The position numbers and the translations under genes were made by a program. Below, piece after piece: positions 1 through 8,558 of a stretch of DNA of 64,000 nucleotides (position 1 is its first letter; every line of letters begins with the position of its first letter). Under the pieces are notes generated by a model. The model was not told the origin of the DNA, did not search any database, and saw only the letters and a program-made list of their open reading frames with translations. The DNA lies in contig CAXXQD010000018.1 of assembly GCA_963677475.2 (NCBI GenBank), positions 186,001 to 250,000 of the forward strand, given 5' to 3'. The DNA is from JABMQB01 sp963677475. Lineage in GTDB: Bacteria > Bacteroidota > Bacteroidia > Bacteroidales > Prolixibacteraceae.

Positions 1-1
1 T

Positions 2-577
2 GGTATTGATGCCAGTCGGGACGATGTATCAAATGCGGATAAATTTAAATGGATTGAATACCATAAATGGCTCTTAAAAGGACAACACTATAATTCTGTT
101 TCGAAAAATCGGAACCTGGTGCTTAAAACGGCGTATGAATTTGGATTTTTAGGATATTACGATGAAAACCGACGTTCTCCCTTCGAAGGGTTTATTGTTG
201 GTGGATCAGGTATGTCTGGATATAATATTTATGGTACCGATTACGTTGCATTACGTGGATATAAAGATTATAGCCTGAGCCCGAGTAACGGTTCAAGTAT
301 GTATTCTAAATTTACAATGGAATTGCGGTACCCGGTTACACTGAAACCAAGTGCAACCATTTACGGACTTGCATTTTTGGAGGCTGGTAATGCTGAAACA
401 AGTTTTAGGGATTATAACCCATTTAAGTTGAAAAGGTCTGCCGGAATAGGCGTGAGGATTTATCTTCCAATGTTTGGTTTGATGGGAATTGATTGGGGGT
501 ATGGATTTGACGATATTGTGGGGCAGCCTGATGCCAGTGGAAGCCAATTCCATTTTGTTATCGGCCAGCAGTTCTAG
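2..577 (+). CDS. bamA: BamA outer-membrane assembly factor, C-terminal part (5' truncated by window edge)
   Basis: The frame is open from base 2 and has no start codon in the window, so this is the 3' end (about 191 codons) of a longer gene; a GTG at 119 is only an internal codon. The protein is rich in alternating beta strands. It carries an ALRGYKD stretch resembling the (V/I)RG(F/Y) loop-6 motif of Omp85 proteins and ends in an aromatic Phe, like an outer-membrane beta signal. BamA inserts beta-barrel proteins into the outer membrane. Two Skp-like periplasmic chaperone genes follow at once, the usual Bacteroidota order, which supports BamA over other Omp85 members. The POTRA domains would lie upstream of the window. 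Confidence 0.85.
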   Translation, partial: GIDASRDDVSNADKFKWIEYHKWLLKGQHYNSVSKNRNLVLKTAYEFGFLGYYDENRRSPFEGFIVGGSGMSGYNIYGTDYVALRGYKDYSLSPSNGSSMYSKFTMELRYPVTLKPSATIYGLAFLEAGNAETSFRDYNPFKLKRSAGIGVRIYLPMFGLMGIDWGYGFDDIVGQPDASGSQFHFVIGQQF

Positions 578-637
578 TAGTTACGGATTTGGCTCGGTAT
601 TTGAATATTGGTTAACGTTCAATTAAAATAATAAGTC

Positions 638-1153
638 ATGAAGAAAATAGGTTTAATACTTTTAATTTTGGTTTTTGCAATTGGAACCGGATTTGCCCAG
701 AAGTATGCATATGTGGATACCGAATATATTTTGGAAAATATTCCGGCATATAAAGCAGCACAGGATCAATTGAATCAATTGTCGAGGCAATACCAAAAAG
801 AACTTGAAACGATGCATGCCGAAGTGGAACAAATGTATCAGGATTTTCAGGCAGAAAGCGTTTTGCTTTCGGAAGATATGAAAAGAAAACGGGAAGATGT
901 TATTATCTCGAAAGAGAAAGAATACAAACAATTGCAACGTAAATATTTTGGACAAGATGGCGATTTGTATAAAAAACGGCAAAGTTTGGTGAAGCCAATT
1001 CAAGACGATATTTTTAATGCCGTTTCCGAATTGGCAAACGATGGAAGCTACGCTGTTATTTTTGATAAAGCAGGCGGCGTTTCGATGCTTTATACCAATC
1101 CAAAATACGATCTTAGCGATCAGGTTTTACAAAAACTTGGATATAAAAATTAA
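638..1153 (+). CDS. OmpH/Skp-family periplasmic chaperone
   Basis: 171 residues, starting with a signal peptide (MKKIGLILLILVFAIGTGFA, cleavage before QKYAYVD). The mature protein begins with the typical YAYVDTEYIL strand, followed by a long charged, Gln/Lys/Glu-rich segment (about residues 45-115) expected to form the Skp coiled-coil tentacles. It ends with a short beta region (YAVIFDKAGG) that closes the trimer body. Skp-like proteins hold unfolded outer-membrane proteins in the periplasm and deliver them to BamA, whose gene ends 60 bp upstream. It is the first of two paralogues in tandem. Confidence 0.9.
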   Translation: MKKIGLILLILVFAIGTGFAQKYAYVDTEYILENIPAYKAAQDQLNQLSRQYQKELETMHAEVEQMYQDFQAESVLLSEDMKRKREDVIISKEKEYKQLQRKYFGQDGDLYKKRQSLVKPIQDDIFNAVSELANDGSYAVIFDKAGGVSMLYTNPKYDLSDQVLQKLGYKN

Positions 1154-1191
1154 TTTCTATATTTGACCAAAAATTTAAACTCAACTTGATT

Positions 1192-1710
1192 ATGAGACAT
1201 TTATTAAAGACACTACTTATAGCACTTTTTGTGGTTGCTACAGTAAGTTTTGCGAGTGCACAAGCTCCAAAATTCGGGCACATTGACCTGCAAGCCCTTA
1301 TTCAAATTATGCCTGAAAGAGCAAAATCTGAGGCAGAGTTTAAAAAGTTCCAGGACGAATTGCAGGGGCAAATGGATGTGATGCAGGAAGAATACTCCAA
1401 AAAACTGGAAGAATTTCAGGCAAAACAAGATTCTGTTTCTGATTTTATAAAGAATGCACTTGCTTCCGACCTTCAGGACCTAACACAAAGAATCCAGAAT
1501 TTTAACCAGGTTGCACAAACGCAAATGCAAACAAAACAAAATGAATTGCTTGCACCAATATTCAAAAAAGCTGAAGATGCAGTTCAGGCTGTTGGAAAAG
1601 AACAAGGCCTCCTGTATGTTTTTGATGTAGGGACAAGGGTATTGATCTATAAATCAAACGACAGTATGGATATACTTCCTTTGGTAAAAACAAAACTTGG
1701 AATTCAATAA
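1192..1710 (+). CDS. OmpH/Skp-family periplasmic chaperone, second paralogue
   Basis: 172 residues from the ATG at 1192; a TTG at 1186 is in frame but less likely. The signal peptide ends near SFASAQA. The mature part starts with FGHIDLQALIQIMPE, has a central alpha-helical, Glu/Gln/Lys-rich coiled-coil region and ends with a YVFDVGTRVLIY strand, the same layout as the gene 38 bp upstream. The two copies are clearly diverged, so the duplication is old. It is probably co-transcribed with bamA and the first paralogue, since a strong terminator hairpin follows. Confidence 0.9.
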   Translation: MRHLLKTLLIALFVVATVSFASAQAPKFGHIDLQALIQIMPERAKSEAEFKKFQDELQGQMDVMQEEYSKKLEEFQAKQDSVSDFIKNALASDLQDLTQRIQNFNQVAQTQMQTKQNELLAPIFKKAEDAVQAVGKEQGLLYVFDVGTRVLIYKSNDSMDILPLVKTKLGIQ

Positions 1711-1734
1711 GAAACAAGATACAATTTATGAAAG

Positions 1735-1768
1735 GCCATTTTCAATTTAATTTGAAGATGGCTTTTTT
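1735..1768 (+). terminator. Rho-independent terminator after the bamA-skp genes
   Basis: GCCATTTTCAA pairs with TTGAAGATGGC (one G-T pair) across a short AT loop, and the stem is followed by TTTTTT. It separates the bamA-skp-skp transcript from murI, which starts 27 bp later. Confidence 0.8.
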
Positions 1769-1794
1769 GATTATATTGTGCACGATTTTATAAT

Positions 1795-2625
1795 ATGGGC
1801 AAACAATATTCACCAATAGGGGTTTTTGATTCGGGTTACGGAGGTTTAACAGTTCTAAAAGAGCTAAAAAAACAACTTCCTGAATATGACTATATTTATC
1901 TGGGCGACAACGCCAGAAATCCTTATGGTACCCGTTCTTTCGAAATGGTATATCAATATACCCTGGAGGCGGTCAAAAAATTGTTTGAGCTGGGTTGCAA
2001 CCTGGTTATTGTGGCATGTAACACGGCATCGGCAAAAGCACTGCGTAATATTCAACAACTCGATTTGCCAACAATTGACCCAACCAAAAGAGTGTTGGGG
2101 GTTATCAGGCCAAGCGTTGAAAAGGTTGCTGAAATTACCCAAAACGGAAGGGTAGGGGTTTTAGGTACCATTGGAACTGTAAATTCCGAATCGTATGTGA
2201 TGGAGTTTAAACATACCGTGAAAGCCGAGATATCAGTTGTTCAGGAGGCATGCCCGATGTGGGTCCCAATTGTTGAAAACAATGAAATCGGTACCGAAGG
2301 GGCAGATTACTTTATCAAAAAAAACTTAAGTAATATCCTAAAAAAAGACCCCAAACTTGATACATTGGTGCTCGGATGCACACATTATCCATTTTTGTTA
2401 GAAACAATTAAAAAGTATATACCGAAATATGTTAACATTGTATCACAAGGTTCGGTTATCGGTGAAAAACTAATGGATTACCTACAAAGGCATCCTGAAA
2501 TGGAAATACGATGTTCAAAGAACCAAACCACACAATATTATACTACCGAATCGGTAGATACCTTTGAAGAACGTGCCGGTTTTTTTCTTGGCGAAAAGCT
2601 GAGGGCATCACATGTTGTTTTATAA
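1795..2625 (+). CDS. murI: Glutamate racemase
   Basis: 276 residues, normal length for MurI, which interconverts L- and D-glutamate to supply D-Glu for peptidoglycan. Visible signatures: the N-terminal FDSGYGGLTVLKEL block with the catalytic-region Asp/Ser, YLGDNARNPYG, the first catalytic Cys in VACNTASAKAL (about residue 75) and the second in LGCTHYPFL (about residue 195). It follows bamA-skp-skp, a common Bacteroidota arrangement, but has its own transcription unit after the terminator at 1735-1768. No frameshift is seen. Confidence 0.95.
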   Translation: MGKQYSPIGVFDSGYGGLTVLKELKKQLPEYDYIYLGDNARNPYGTRSFEMVYQYTLEAVKKLFELGCNLVIVACNTASAKALRNIQQLDLPTIDPTKRVLGVIRPSVEKVAEITQNGRVGVLGTIGTVNSESYVMEFKHTVKAEISVVQEACPMWVPIVENNEIGTEGADYFIKKNLSNILKKDPKLDTLVLGCTHYPFLLETIKKYIPKYVNIVSQGSVIGEKLMDYLQRHPEMEIRCSKNQTTQYYTTESVDTFEERAGFFLGEKLRASHVVL

Positions 2626-2645
2626 TTAAAGCTGGTTCACCATAA

Positions 2646-3914
2646 TTACCTTTTCCGAAACGATTTGGATGGACCCGTTTTGTTTTTCTTGCTATTCCTG
2701 GCTGCAAAAAAAGCTTGTTTTCTGAGTATCTTTTCTTTTTCCCAATCCTTTTTCTCGGCTTTGGTCATTGTTTTATCTGTTTGTGGGTATGGGTTATCTT
2801 CCACTTGCCGAATCTCTTTTTTTATTAATTTTTCAATGTCTTTAATAAAGATATTTTCTTCAGGTTCACAAATCGAAATTGCAATGCCTTCTTCCCCGGC
2901 CCTGCCTGACCTGCCAATTCTGTGAACATAGGTTTCGGCAATATTAGGGATATCATAGTTAATCACATGTTTTAACTTGTCAATATCGATTCCTCGCGCA
3001 GCAATGTCAGTGGCAACCAATATCCTTATTTTCCCATCTTTAAACTGGGCCAAAGCCTTTTGTCTTTGATTTTGAGCCTTATCGCCATGTATGGCAGCTG
3101 CCTTTATTCTTTCTTTTTTTAGGTTTCGTACAATTCTATCGGCACCGTGTTTTGTTCGTGAGAATAAAAGTACCTGACGGATGCTTTGGTCCTTAAGGAT
3201 GTGGATAAGTAGTTTGTTCTTACTTGATTTGTTGGTGTAATAGATGTATTGTTGGATTGTGTTTGCCGTTGAAGATACCGGGTTTACTTCCACTTTTACC
3301 GGATCTTTGAGGATTTTTTTTGATAAGTCTACAATATTCTTTGGCATAGTCGCCGAAAAAAACAAGGATTGTCTTGCTTCTGGTAATTTTGCTATTATTT
3401 TACGGATATCATTGATAAAACCCATGTCAAGCATTCTGTCTGCCTCATCAAGTACAAAGTATTCAATGCCATTTAAGCGAATAAAACCCTGATCCATCAA
3501 ATCTATCAACCTGCCTGGTGTAGCAACCAAAACATCAATTCCCTGACGCACTGCCGAAACTTGTTTTCCTTGCGATACCCCGCCAAAAATAACCGTGTTT
3601 TTAATTCCTGTGTACTTCCCATAGGTACTAAAACTTTCATCAATTTGAATTGCCAATTCCCGTGTGGGGGTTATAATAAGGCTCCGAATTTGGCGTTTAT
3701 TGGTTCTTTGTTTCCTATCAAGCACTAGATGCTGCAAAATTGGAATAGCAAAAGCAGCTGTTTTTCCGGTTCCTGTTTGCGCACTTCCCAAAACATCTTT
3801 TCCTTTTAATATCAAAGGAATTGCTTTTTCCTGGATTTTGGTAGGCTGTACATAATTTTCTTCGCCAAGTGCTTTTAATATTGGCGTTATAAGTTTTAAA
3901 TCGTTAAATCGCAT
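2646..3914 (-). CDS. rhlE: DEAD-box ATP-dependent RNA helicase (RhlE type)
   Basis: 422 residues from the ATG at 3914; a longer frame to 3959 exists, but MRFNDLKL matches the usual start of the family. RecA-like domain 1 has the Q-motif region, Walker A AQTGTGKT, PTRELA, DEAD box VLDEADRMLDMGF and SAT. Domain 2 has ARGIDI and HRIGRSGRAG. The basic, Lys-rich tail (about the last 60 residues) is typical of RNA-binding extensions. Such helicases remodel structured RNA in ribosome assembly and cold adaptation. It converges on murI with only 20 bp between. A good Bacteroidota promoter lies upstream (3985-4012). The symbol is given by family resemblance, since DEAD-box paralogues are hard to separate. 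Confidence 0.88.
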   Translation of the reverse strand: MRFNDLKLITPILKALGEENYVQPTKIQEKAIPLILKGKDVLGSAQTGTGKTAAFAIPILQHLVLDRKQRTNKRQIRSLIITPTRELAIQIDESFSTYGKYTGIKNTVIFGGVSQGKQVSAVRQGIDVLVATPGRLIDLMDQGFIRLNGIEYFVLDEADRMLDMGFINDIRKIIAKLPEARQSLFFSATMPKNIVDLSKKILKDPVKVEVNPVSSTANTIQQYIYYTNKSSKNKLLIHILKDQSIRQVLLFSRTKHGADRIVRNLKKERIKAAAIHGDKAQNQRQKALAQFKDGKIRILVATDIAARGIDIDKLKHVINYDIPNIAETYVHRIGRSGRAGEEGIAISICEPEENIFIKDIEKLIKKEIRQVEDNPYPQTDKTMTKAEKKDWEKEKILRKQAFFAARNSKKNKTGPSKSFRKR

Positions 3915-3984
3915 GAAACATAAATTGTTAATCCAGAACAACTGTTGGGGTAAATTCATTCAGGATGGTAAATAATTAAGGGGG

Positions 3985-4012
3985 CAAAGGTACGTAATTA
4001 ATTGTGATGCAA
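3985..4012 (-). promoter_or_regulatory. Bacteroidota-type promoter for the DEAD-box helicase
   Basis: On the minus strand a -7 box TACCTTTG (matches TAnnTTTG) lies 17 bp downstream of a TTG -33 element. It points to the helicase start at 3914 and leaves a leader of roughly 65-70 nt. Confidence 0.55.
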
Positions 4013-4159
4013 TTTCCTATTGTCAATTTACGGGCAGTGACCCTGTCATAACCTTCAACAATCAATGTTCCGTAAAGTTTACAAAGCCCTTATATTTAAG
4101 GAAATAATACGCATGTTAAATTGTTGGTTGCTTTTATGGCTTTAGATTCTGCTCGCCCA

Positions 4160-5191
4160 TTAAATAACCATAATTAGCTTTTCGGAAGAAGCAACTAGTT
4201 TACCGAAAGGTTTTGCATTAAGGTTATTTTCCTGCAATAATTTTTCAACCTCATCACACGAATTTTCTTCAACGGCAATCAGCAATCCCCCGCTGGTTTG
4301 AGGGTCACATAAGATTAGTTTTTGGTTGTCTTCTTTTAGCTTAATTTGCTGCCCATAACTTTCCCAATTTCGATGCGTACCGCCCGGAATGCATCCTTTT
4401 TCAATATATTCAGGTGTACTTTCAAATATTGGGATTTTTGCCCATTCGATTTCAGCCGAAAGGTGGCTGCCTTCGCACATTTCAGTAAGGTGCCCCAGCA
4501 AGCCAAAACCGGTTACATCGGTCATTGCTTTTATTCCATCAACAGTCGCCAATTTTTCGCCGATTTTATTTAAAGTTGCCATCGAATCCGGGGCAATATT
4601 CTGATGTTCCGGAGCTAATTTTCCTTGTTTTTGTGCGGTAGTAAAAACACCGACCCCAAGCGGTTTGGTTAAATAAAGCCTGCATCCTTCGGTGGCAGTA
4701 TCGTTTCTTTTAAGATTGTTGATTTCAACTTTTCCGGTCACGGCAAGTCCAAAAATTGGCTCAGGGCTATCGATACTATGACCGCCAGCCAACGTTATTC
4801 CAGCTTCAAAGCAGGCTTGCCTGCCTCCTTCCAATACTTTTTGAGCAACCACTGCCTCAATTTTATTGATGGGCCAGCCTAAAATTGCAATTGCCAAAAG
4901 CGGGCTTCCGCCCATGGCATATATATCGCTGATCGCATTACATGCCGCAATTTTTCCAAAAGTAAAGGGATCATCCACAATGGGCATAAAAAAATCAGTG
5001 GTGCTTATAATTGCTGTACCATTGCCCATGTCGTACACTGCTGCATCATCACGGCTATCGTTCCCAACCAGCAACTTTGAATCGACCGGGGCAATATGGT
5101 TTGTTTTTAAAATAGTGCTTAAAACCTTAGGTGAAATTTTACAACCGCAACCGGCACCATGGCTGTATTGCGTAAGTTTGATTTTATTCAT
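4160..5191 (-). CDS. selD: Selenide, water dikinase (selenophosphate synthetase)
   Basis: 343 residues. SelD makes selenophosphate from selenide and ATP. The N-terminal glycine-rich segment SHGAGCGCK carries the catalytic Cys (C15) and Lys (K18) at the positions of E. coli Cys17/Lys20, so this is a Cys, not a selenocysteine, version. The ATP-binding region (SRDDAAVYD, TTDFFMP) and the C-terminal CDPQTSGGLL block of the AIR-synthase fold are intact. Its start overlaps the end of the upstream mnmH gene by 8 bp (5184-5191), so the two are translationally coupled and the selenophosphate product probably feeds the neighbour's tRNA-modification enzyme. Confidence 0.95.
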   Translation of the reverse strand: MNKIKLTQYSHGAGCGCKISPKVLSTILKTNHIAPVDSKLLVGNDSRDDAAVYDMGNGTAIISTTDFFMPIVDDPFTFGKIAACNAISDIYAMGGSPLLAIAILGWPINKIEAVVAQKVLEGGRQACFEAGITLAGGHSIDSPEPIFGLAVTGKVEINNLKRNDTATEGCRLYLTKPLGVGVFTTAQKQGKLAPEHQNIAPDSMATLNKIGEKLATVDGIKAMTDVTGFGLLGHLTEMCEGSHLSAEIEWAKIPIFESTPEYIEKGCIPGGTHRNWESYGQQIKLKEDNQKLILCDPQTSGGLLIAVEENSCDEVEKLLQENNLNAKPFGKLVASSEKLIMVI

Positions 5192-6209
5192 ATTGTTTGG
5201 TAATTTTTTTTATTAAGAATGCATTATTCGCGTGGTTCACGCTGTTTTGTGGTATTCTTACGACCATAGCCCCATCACGTTTGTTCATGCCTTTCAAATA
5301 AGCTTTATCGTAATAATGGAGGGCAGTCATAGCTACATCAACATACTTTTTCTGCTTTAATAGTTCCAGGGAATTGTTCCAATTTAAACCACCAATGCGT
5401 TTTGAAATCCGCTCCAATGAATTTGCAAGCTCAACATCATCGCAATTGGCATATTCTGAAACAAGATGTTTGGCCCGTTCGTTTTTTGGGATATCAATAA
5501 AAAATAACCTGGAACTTCTGATTTGTTTATAAAAAGGCATTGGAATTTTAACAGATCCGATATTATGGCTTTCATCTTCCACCCAAACAGGTTTGCCCAG
5601 GTCCAGTTTTTGCCATTGCTCATAAAGGTTGTTTTCAAATTGTTCAACACTGGGTTGTTCCTTTTCGCCAATGGCACCAAATGCTGAACCCTTGTGGTGG
5701 GCCAATCCTTCCAGGTCAATAATTTGTTCTCCTAGTTTTTGCAGCTCTTTCAGGATATATGTTTTTCCACTACCGGTGTACCCTCCCAATACCTTGATGG
5801 GGGTTTTTCTCCCCAGTTGGTTAAGAACATGGTTTCTAAAGGATTTATACCCTCCAATAATTATGCGCACATCGTTAAAACCATTATCACTGAGGTGTTT
5901 TGCAAACGAACGGCTGCGCATTCCCCCTCGCCAGCAATGGATTATCACGTTTTTATCGGGGGCAATTTTTAGGGAAAAAGTAATAAAGTCCTCAAGTTTT
6001 GGAGTAACAAATTTATATCCTAATGCAATTGCAGCATCTTTTGATTGTTGTTTGTAAACAGTTCCAACATGTGCCCTCTCATCGTTAGTAAATAAAGGAA
6101 TGTTTATTGCCCCCGGGATATGCCCTTTTTTGAATTCCCCTGGCGAACGGACATCGATTACGGGATAGGCAAGTTTAGATATGTCTTCAATATTGATCTC
6201 GGAAACCAT
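5184..6209 (-). CDS. mnmH: tRNA 2-selenouridine synthase
   Basis: 341 residues from the ATG at 6209; a GTG two codons earlier is less likely. The N-terminal rhodanese domain (residues 1-120) carries the active-site Cys in IIHCWRGGMRSRS (about C92). A P-loop domain follows with GGYTGSGKT (about residues 142-150). This is the SelU/YbbB architecture that swaps sulfur for selenium at the wobble 2-thiouridine of Glu, Gln and Lys tRNAs through a geranylated intermediate. It overlaps selD by 8 bp. No selA or selB was seen nearby, which suggests but does not prove that selenium is used here for tRNA rather than selenoproteins. Confidence 0.93.
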   Translation of the reverse strand: MVSEINIEDISKLAYPVIDVRSPGEFKKGHIPGAINIPLFTNDERAHVGTVYKQQSKDAAIALGYKFVTPKLEDFITFSLKIAPDKNVIIHCWRGGMRSRSFAKHLSDNGFNDVRIIIGGYKSFRNHVLNQLGRKTPIKVLGGYTGSGKTYILKELQKLGEQIIDLEGLAHHKGSAFGAIGEKEQPSVEQFENNLYEQWQKLDLGKPVWVEDESHNIGSVKIPMPFYKQIRSSRLFFIDIPKNERAKHLVSEYANCDDVELANSLERISKRIGGLNWNNSLELLKQKKYVDVAMTALHYYDKAYLKGMNKRDGAMVVRIPQNSVNHANNAFLIKKITKQYE

Positions 6210-6280
6210 GTGCACAAAAATAACTTATTTCTACAAGCATATAAACCATGTATCAAAAAGAAATTTAAATACAACAAAGG

Positions 6281-8518
6281 TCAGATTCCCTTCACATAAG
6301 AGCTTTGTGTGGTAGGATAAATTGCGCTCTTTATTTTTTCAGCAACATTCGGATCGCCTGCAAGGTAATTTTCGAACATTGTGATGAGTTTTGTATTGTC
6401 TATTTGAAAATTTGTATTGGTTTTAATTCCCCTTAAATCGATGCAAAAACCATCAAAGGTGCATGGTACGTCTGCATAAATTTCAGTATTTAAGTAATAA
6501 CAATTGTTATAAATGCTGGTATAATTGCCTTTTGATTTATGAATAACAAATGATGTGTTTTTTAGGTTTGTTATGCGGGCTGAATTCTCACATTGGCGGA
6601 GGCAGTTATCATCCATTTGTTCTTTCCCACATGACTTTATCTGTTGGAACAAGCATAAGCGACTGGTCATTAGTACACAAGGATTTAGAAGGTTAAAATA
6701 GAGCTTAAAATTTGTTGGTTTTTGAATTGCCTTTATCTGTTGATTGTTTAGTTCATTAGAAAGGTAAGCTCCAGAACAATTAAAGTTCTCTCTCAGGTTT
6801 ATCAGGCTATATGAATTTACGAGGTTCATCTGTGGACCGGCGATCCACTTAATTCCTTTTTTATAGGCATAAAATGCAATTCCTGTGTTATTAGATACAA
6901 GCAGTTTTGGTTTAATATCGTCGATAAACCTAAGGGCAGCCAGGTAGTTTTTTTCAATTAAGATTGAAGGAAAATATGGAATTAGATCCTTGTATTTCAG
7001 AAAAATACGCTTTAATTCATAGAAAGAATCTTGCACTCCATTGGGAATTTGATAATATACCATTGCAGAACCCTGCTCATAAAAGTCCAGGTCGTTTGGT
7101 GTTGAAATTAGTACAGAAAGTGTAGGTAATGCAACGGTTGGACTTCCCCTATTTAACCCGGGAAGCTTTACCGGTTCCTTGTATTCCTTATTGTGAAGCA
7201 CGAACCACAACTTCTTTTTGAGGGAAGTTAATTCTTTGAAGGAAATAAATAGCCCATCTTCCAGATCGGAAAGATCGATGCGTTCAATAAAAAAAGCAGA
7301 TTCGTTTATTATCTTAAATCGTTTTAAAAAAATGTCAATGTTAAGGGGTTCTGAGTCCCTTCTTTCTAATACGGTTTTTGAAAAAAGAGAGAAGTTTTTC
7401 CCGTTAGTTGTAATACCGAGGGATAAATGTTTTCCCAAGGCCCCGGATATATAGATTTGAACCGGGATTTTTTCAACATTAAAGCGATTAACTTTATCTT
7501 GAACATATTGTGCATACTCTTTTCTCTCGTTGAATATAATAGCTTTTGCCTTCTCAATATTTTCGATATTTGTTCCTCCTCTAGCTTTTGACAGATAGAT
7601 AGCTGAATGATCACGCGGATTATCAATGAACATATTTTTATGCAAATTGCCGCTAAAATAGGAGTTGCTAAAATCACGATTGAATGCATTATAAAGAATA
7701 CGATTGTCTTTATTTACTTCGCCTTGTTGGTAATTTTTTAATTGATCTTTCCATGCTCTCACAATCGCATATACATAGGGAGATTTCTTAATCCTTCCTT
7801 CAATTTTAAATGAATCAACTCCGGCTTCTACAAGGGTTTTTACATCCGTGTATAGCGAATTGTCCTTCAAGTTTAAAGGATATATATTTCCCAAAGGTGA
7901 TGGTTTGTACTGATTGCGACACGGTTGACTGCACCTGCCCCTATTGCCCGAATTACCGCCATGAACAGAGCTCATATAACATTGACCCGAAAAAGAAATA
8001 CAATGGGAACCATGCACAAAGACTTCACTTTGCATATCGTTTTTATGCGCATATTCACTAAGTTTTTTTACTTCATAGTGATTAAGTTCACGCGAAAGAT
8101 TAATTCTTTCGACCTTCAGCTCTTTCAAAAAACCAATTTGTCCTGCATTGTGTGTTGTGAGTTGTGTCGATGCATGAATTTTAAGCGTATTGAAGTGGCA
8201 GTTAAGCAAATAAAGCATACCTAAGTCTTGAACAATTACCCCATCAATTGTGGTATTTGATAGTTTGTTCAGAAGTATAAAAAGTGAGGGGATTTCACTT
8301 TCCAGAATCAAGATATTAAGGGTTATGAAAATTTTGCAGTCGCTTTTATGAGCGAGGTATAAAATGCAGTTTAACTCTTCGAACGATATATTTTCTGCTC
8401 TATTTCGGGCATTAAATCTTTCAAGGCCACAATAAATTGCATTTGCACCTGCAATAATTGCAGCTTTAATCGCATCAATATCTCCACCAGGTGCAAGTAA
8501 TTCAATCTCTCTGTTCAC
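6281..8518 (-). CDS. Peptidase U32 family protein, RlhA-like (23S rRNA hydroxycytidine synthase type)
   Basis: 745 residues. The start is a GTG at 8518; no in-frame ATG fits better, because ELLAPGGDIDAIKAAI is the family N-terminus. The U32 signature is present (FVHGSHCISFSGQCYMSS), followed by GNRGRCSQPCRNQY, so four Cys are available for an Fe-S cluster as described for U32 proteins. The C-terminal half holds further Cys residues and matches the longer RlhA/YdcP-type proteins that use prephenate to hydroxylate C2501 of 23S rRNA. Family membership is secure; the exact substrate is inferred. It is transcribed toward mnmH but 71 bp away and may be independent. Confidence 0.85.
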   Translation of the reverse strand: MNREIELLAPGGDIDAIKAAIIAGANAIYCGLERFNARNRAENISFEELNCILYLAHKSDCKIFITLNILILESEIPSLFILLNKLSNTTIDGVIVQDLGMLYLLNCHFNTLKIHASTQLTTHNAGQIGFLKELKVERINLSRELNHYEVKKLSEYAHKNDMQSEVFVHGSHCISFSGQCYMSSVHGGNSGNRGRCSQPCRNQYKPSPLGNIYPLNLKDNSLYTDVKTLVEAGVDSFKIEGRIKKSPYVYAIVRAWKDQLKNYQQGEVNKDNRILYNAFNRDFSNSYFSGNLHKNMFIDNPRDHSAIYLSKARGGTNIENIEKAKAIIFNERKEYAQYVQDKVNRFNVEKIPVQIYISGALGKHLSLGITTNGKNFSLFSKTVLERRDSEPLNIDIFLKRFKIINESAFFIERIDLSDLEDGLFISFKELTSLKKKLWFVLHNKEYKEPVKLPGLNRGSPTVALPTLSVLISTPNDLDFYEQGSAMVYYQIPNGVQDSFYELKRIFLKYKDLIPYFPSILIEKNYLAALRFIDDIKPKLLVSNNTGIAFYAYKKGIKWIAGPQMNLVNSYSLINLRENFNCSGAYLSNELNNQQIKAIQKPTNFKLYFNLLNPCVLMTSRLCLFQQIKSCGKEQMDDNCLRQCENSARITNLKNTSFVIHKSKGNYTSIYNNCYYLNTEIYADVPCTFDGFCIDLRGIKTNTNFQIDNTKLITMFENYLAGDPNVAEKIKSAIYPTTQSSYVKGI

Positions 8519-8558
8519 AAATTCGTATTACGGTTATCAAAACTGAAAAGTCCTTGGG

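Noticed and set aside
5629..6057. Plus-strand frame opposite mnmH
   Set aside because: It is the antisense shadow of the rhodanese/P-loop gene; the same applies to other long opposite-strand frames inside pectate lyase, PPIase and the giant T9SS gene.
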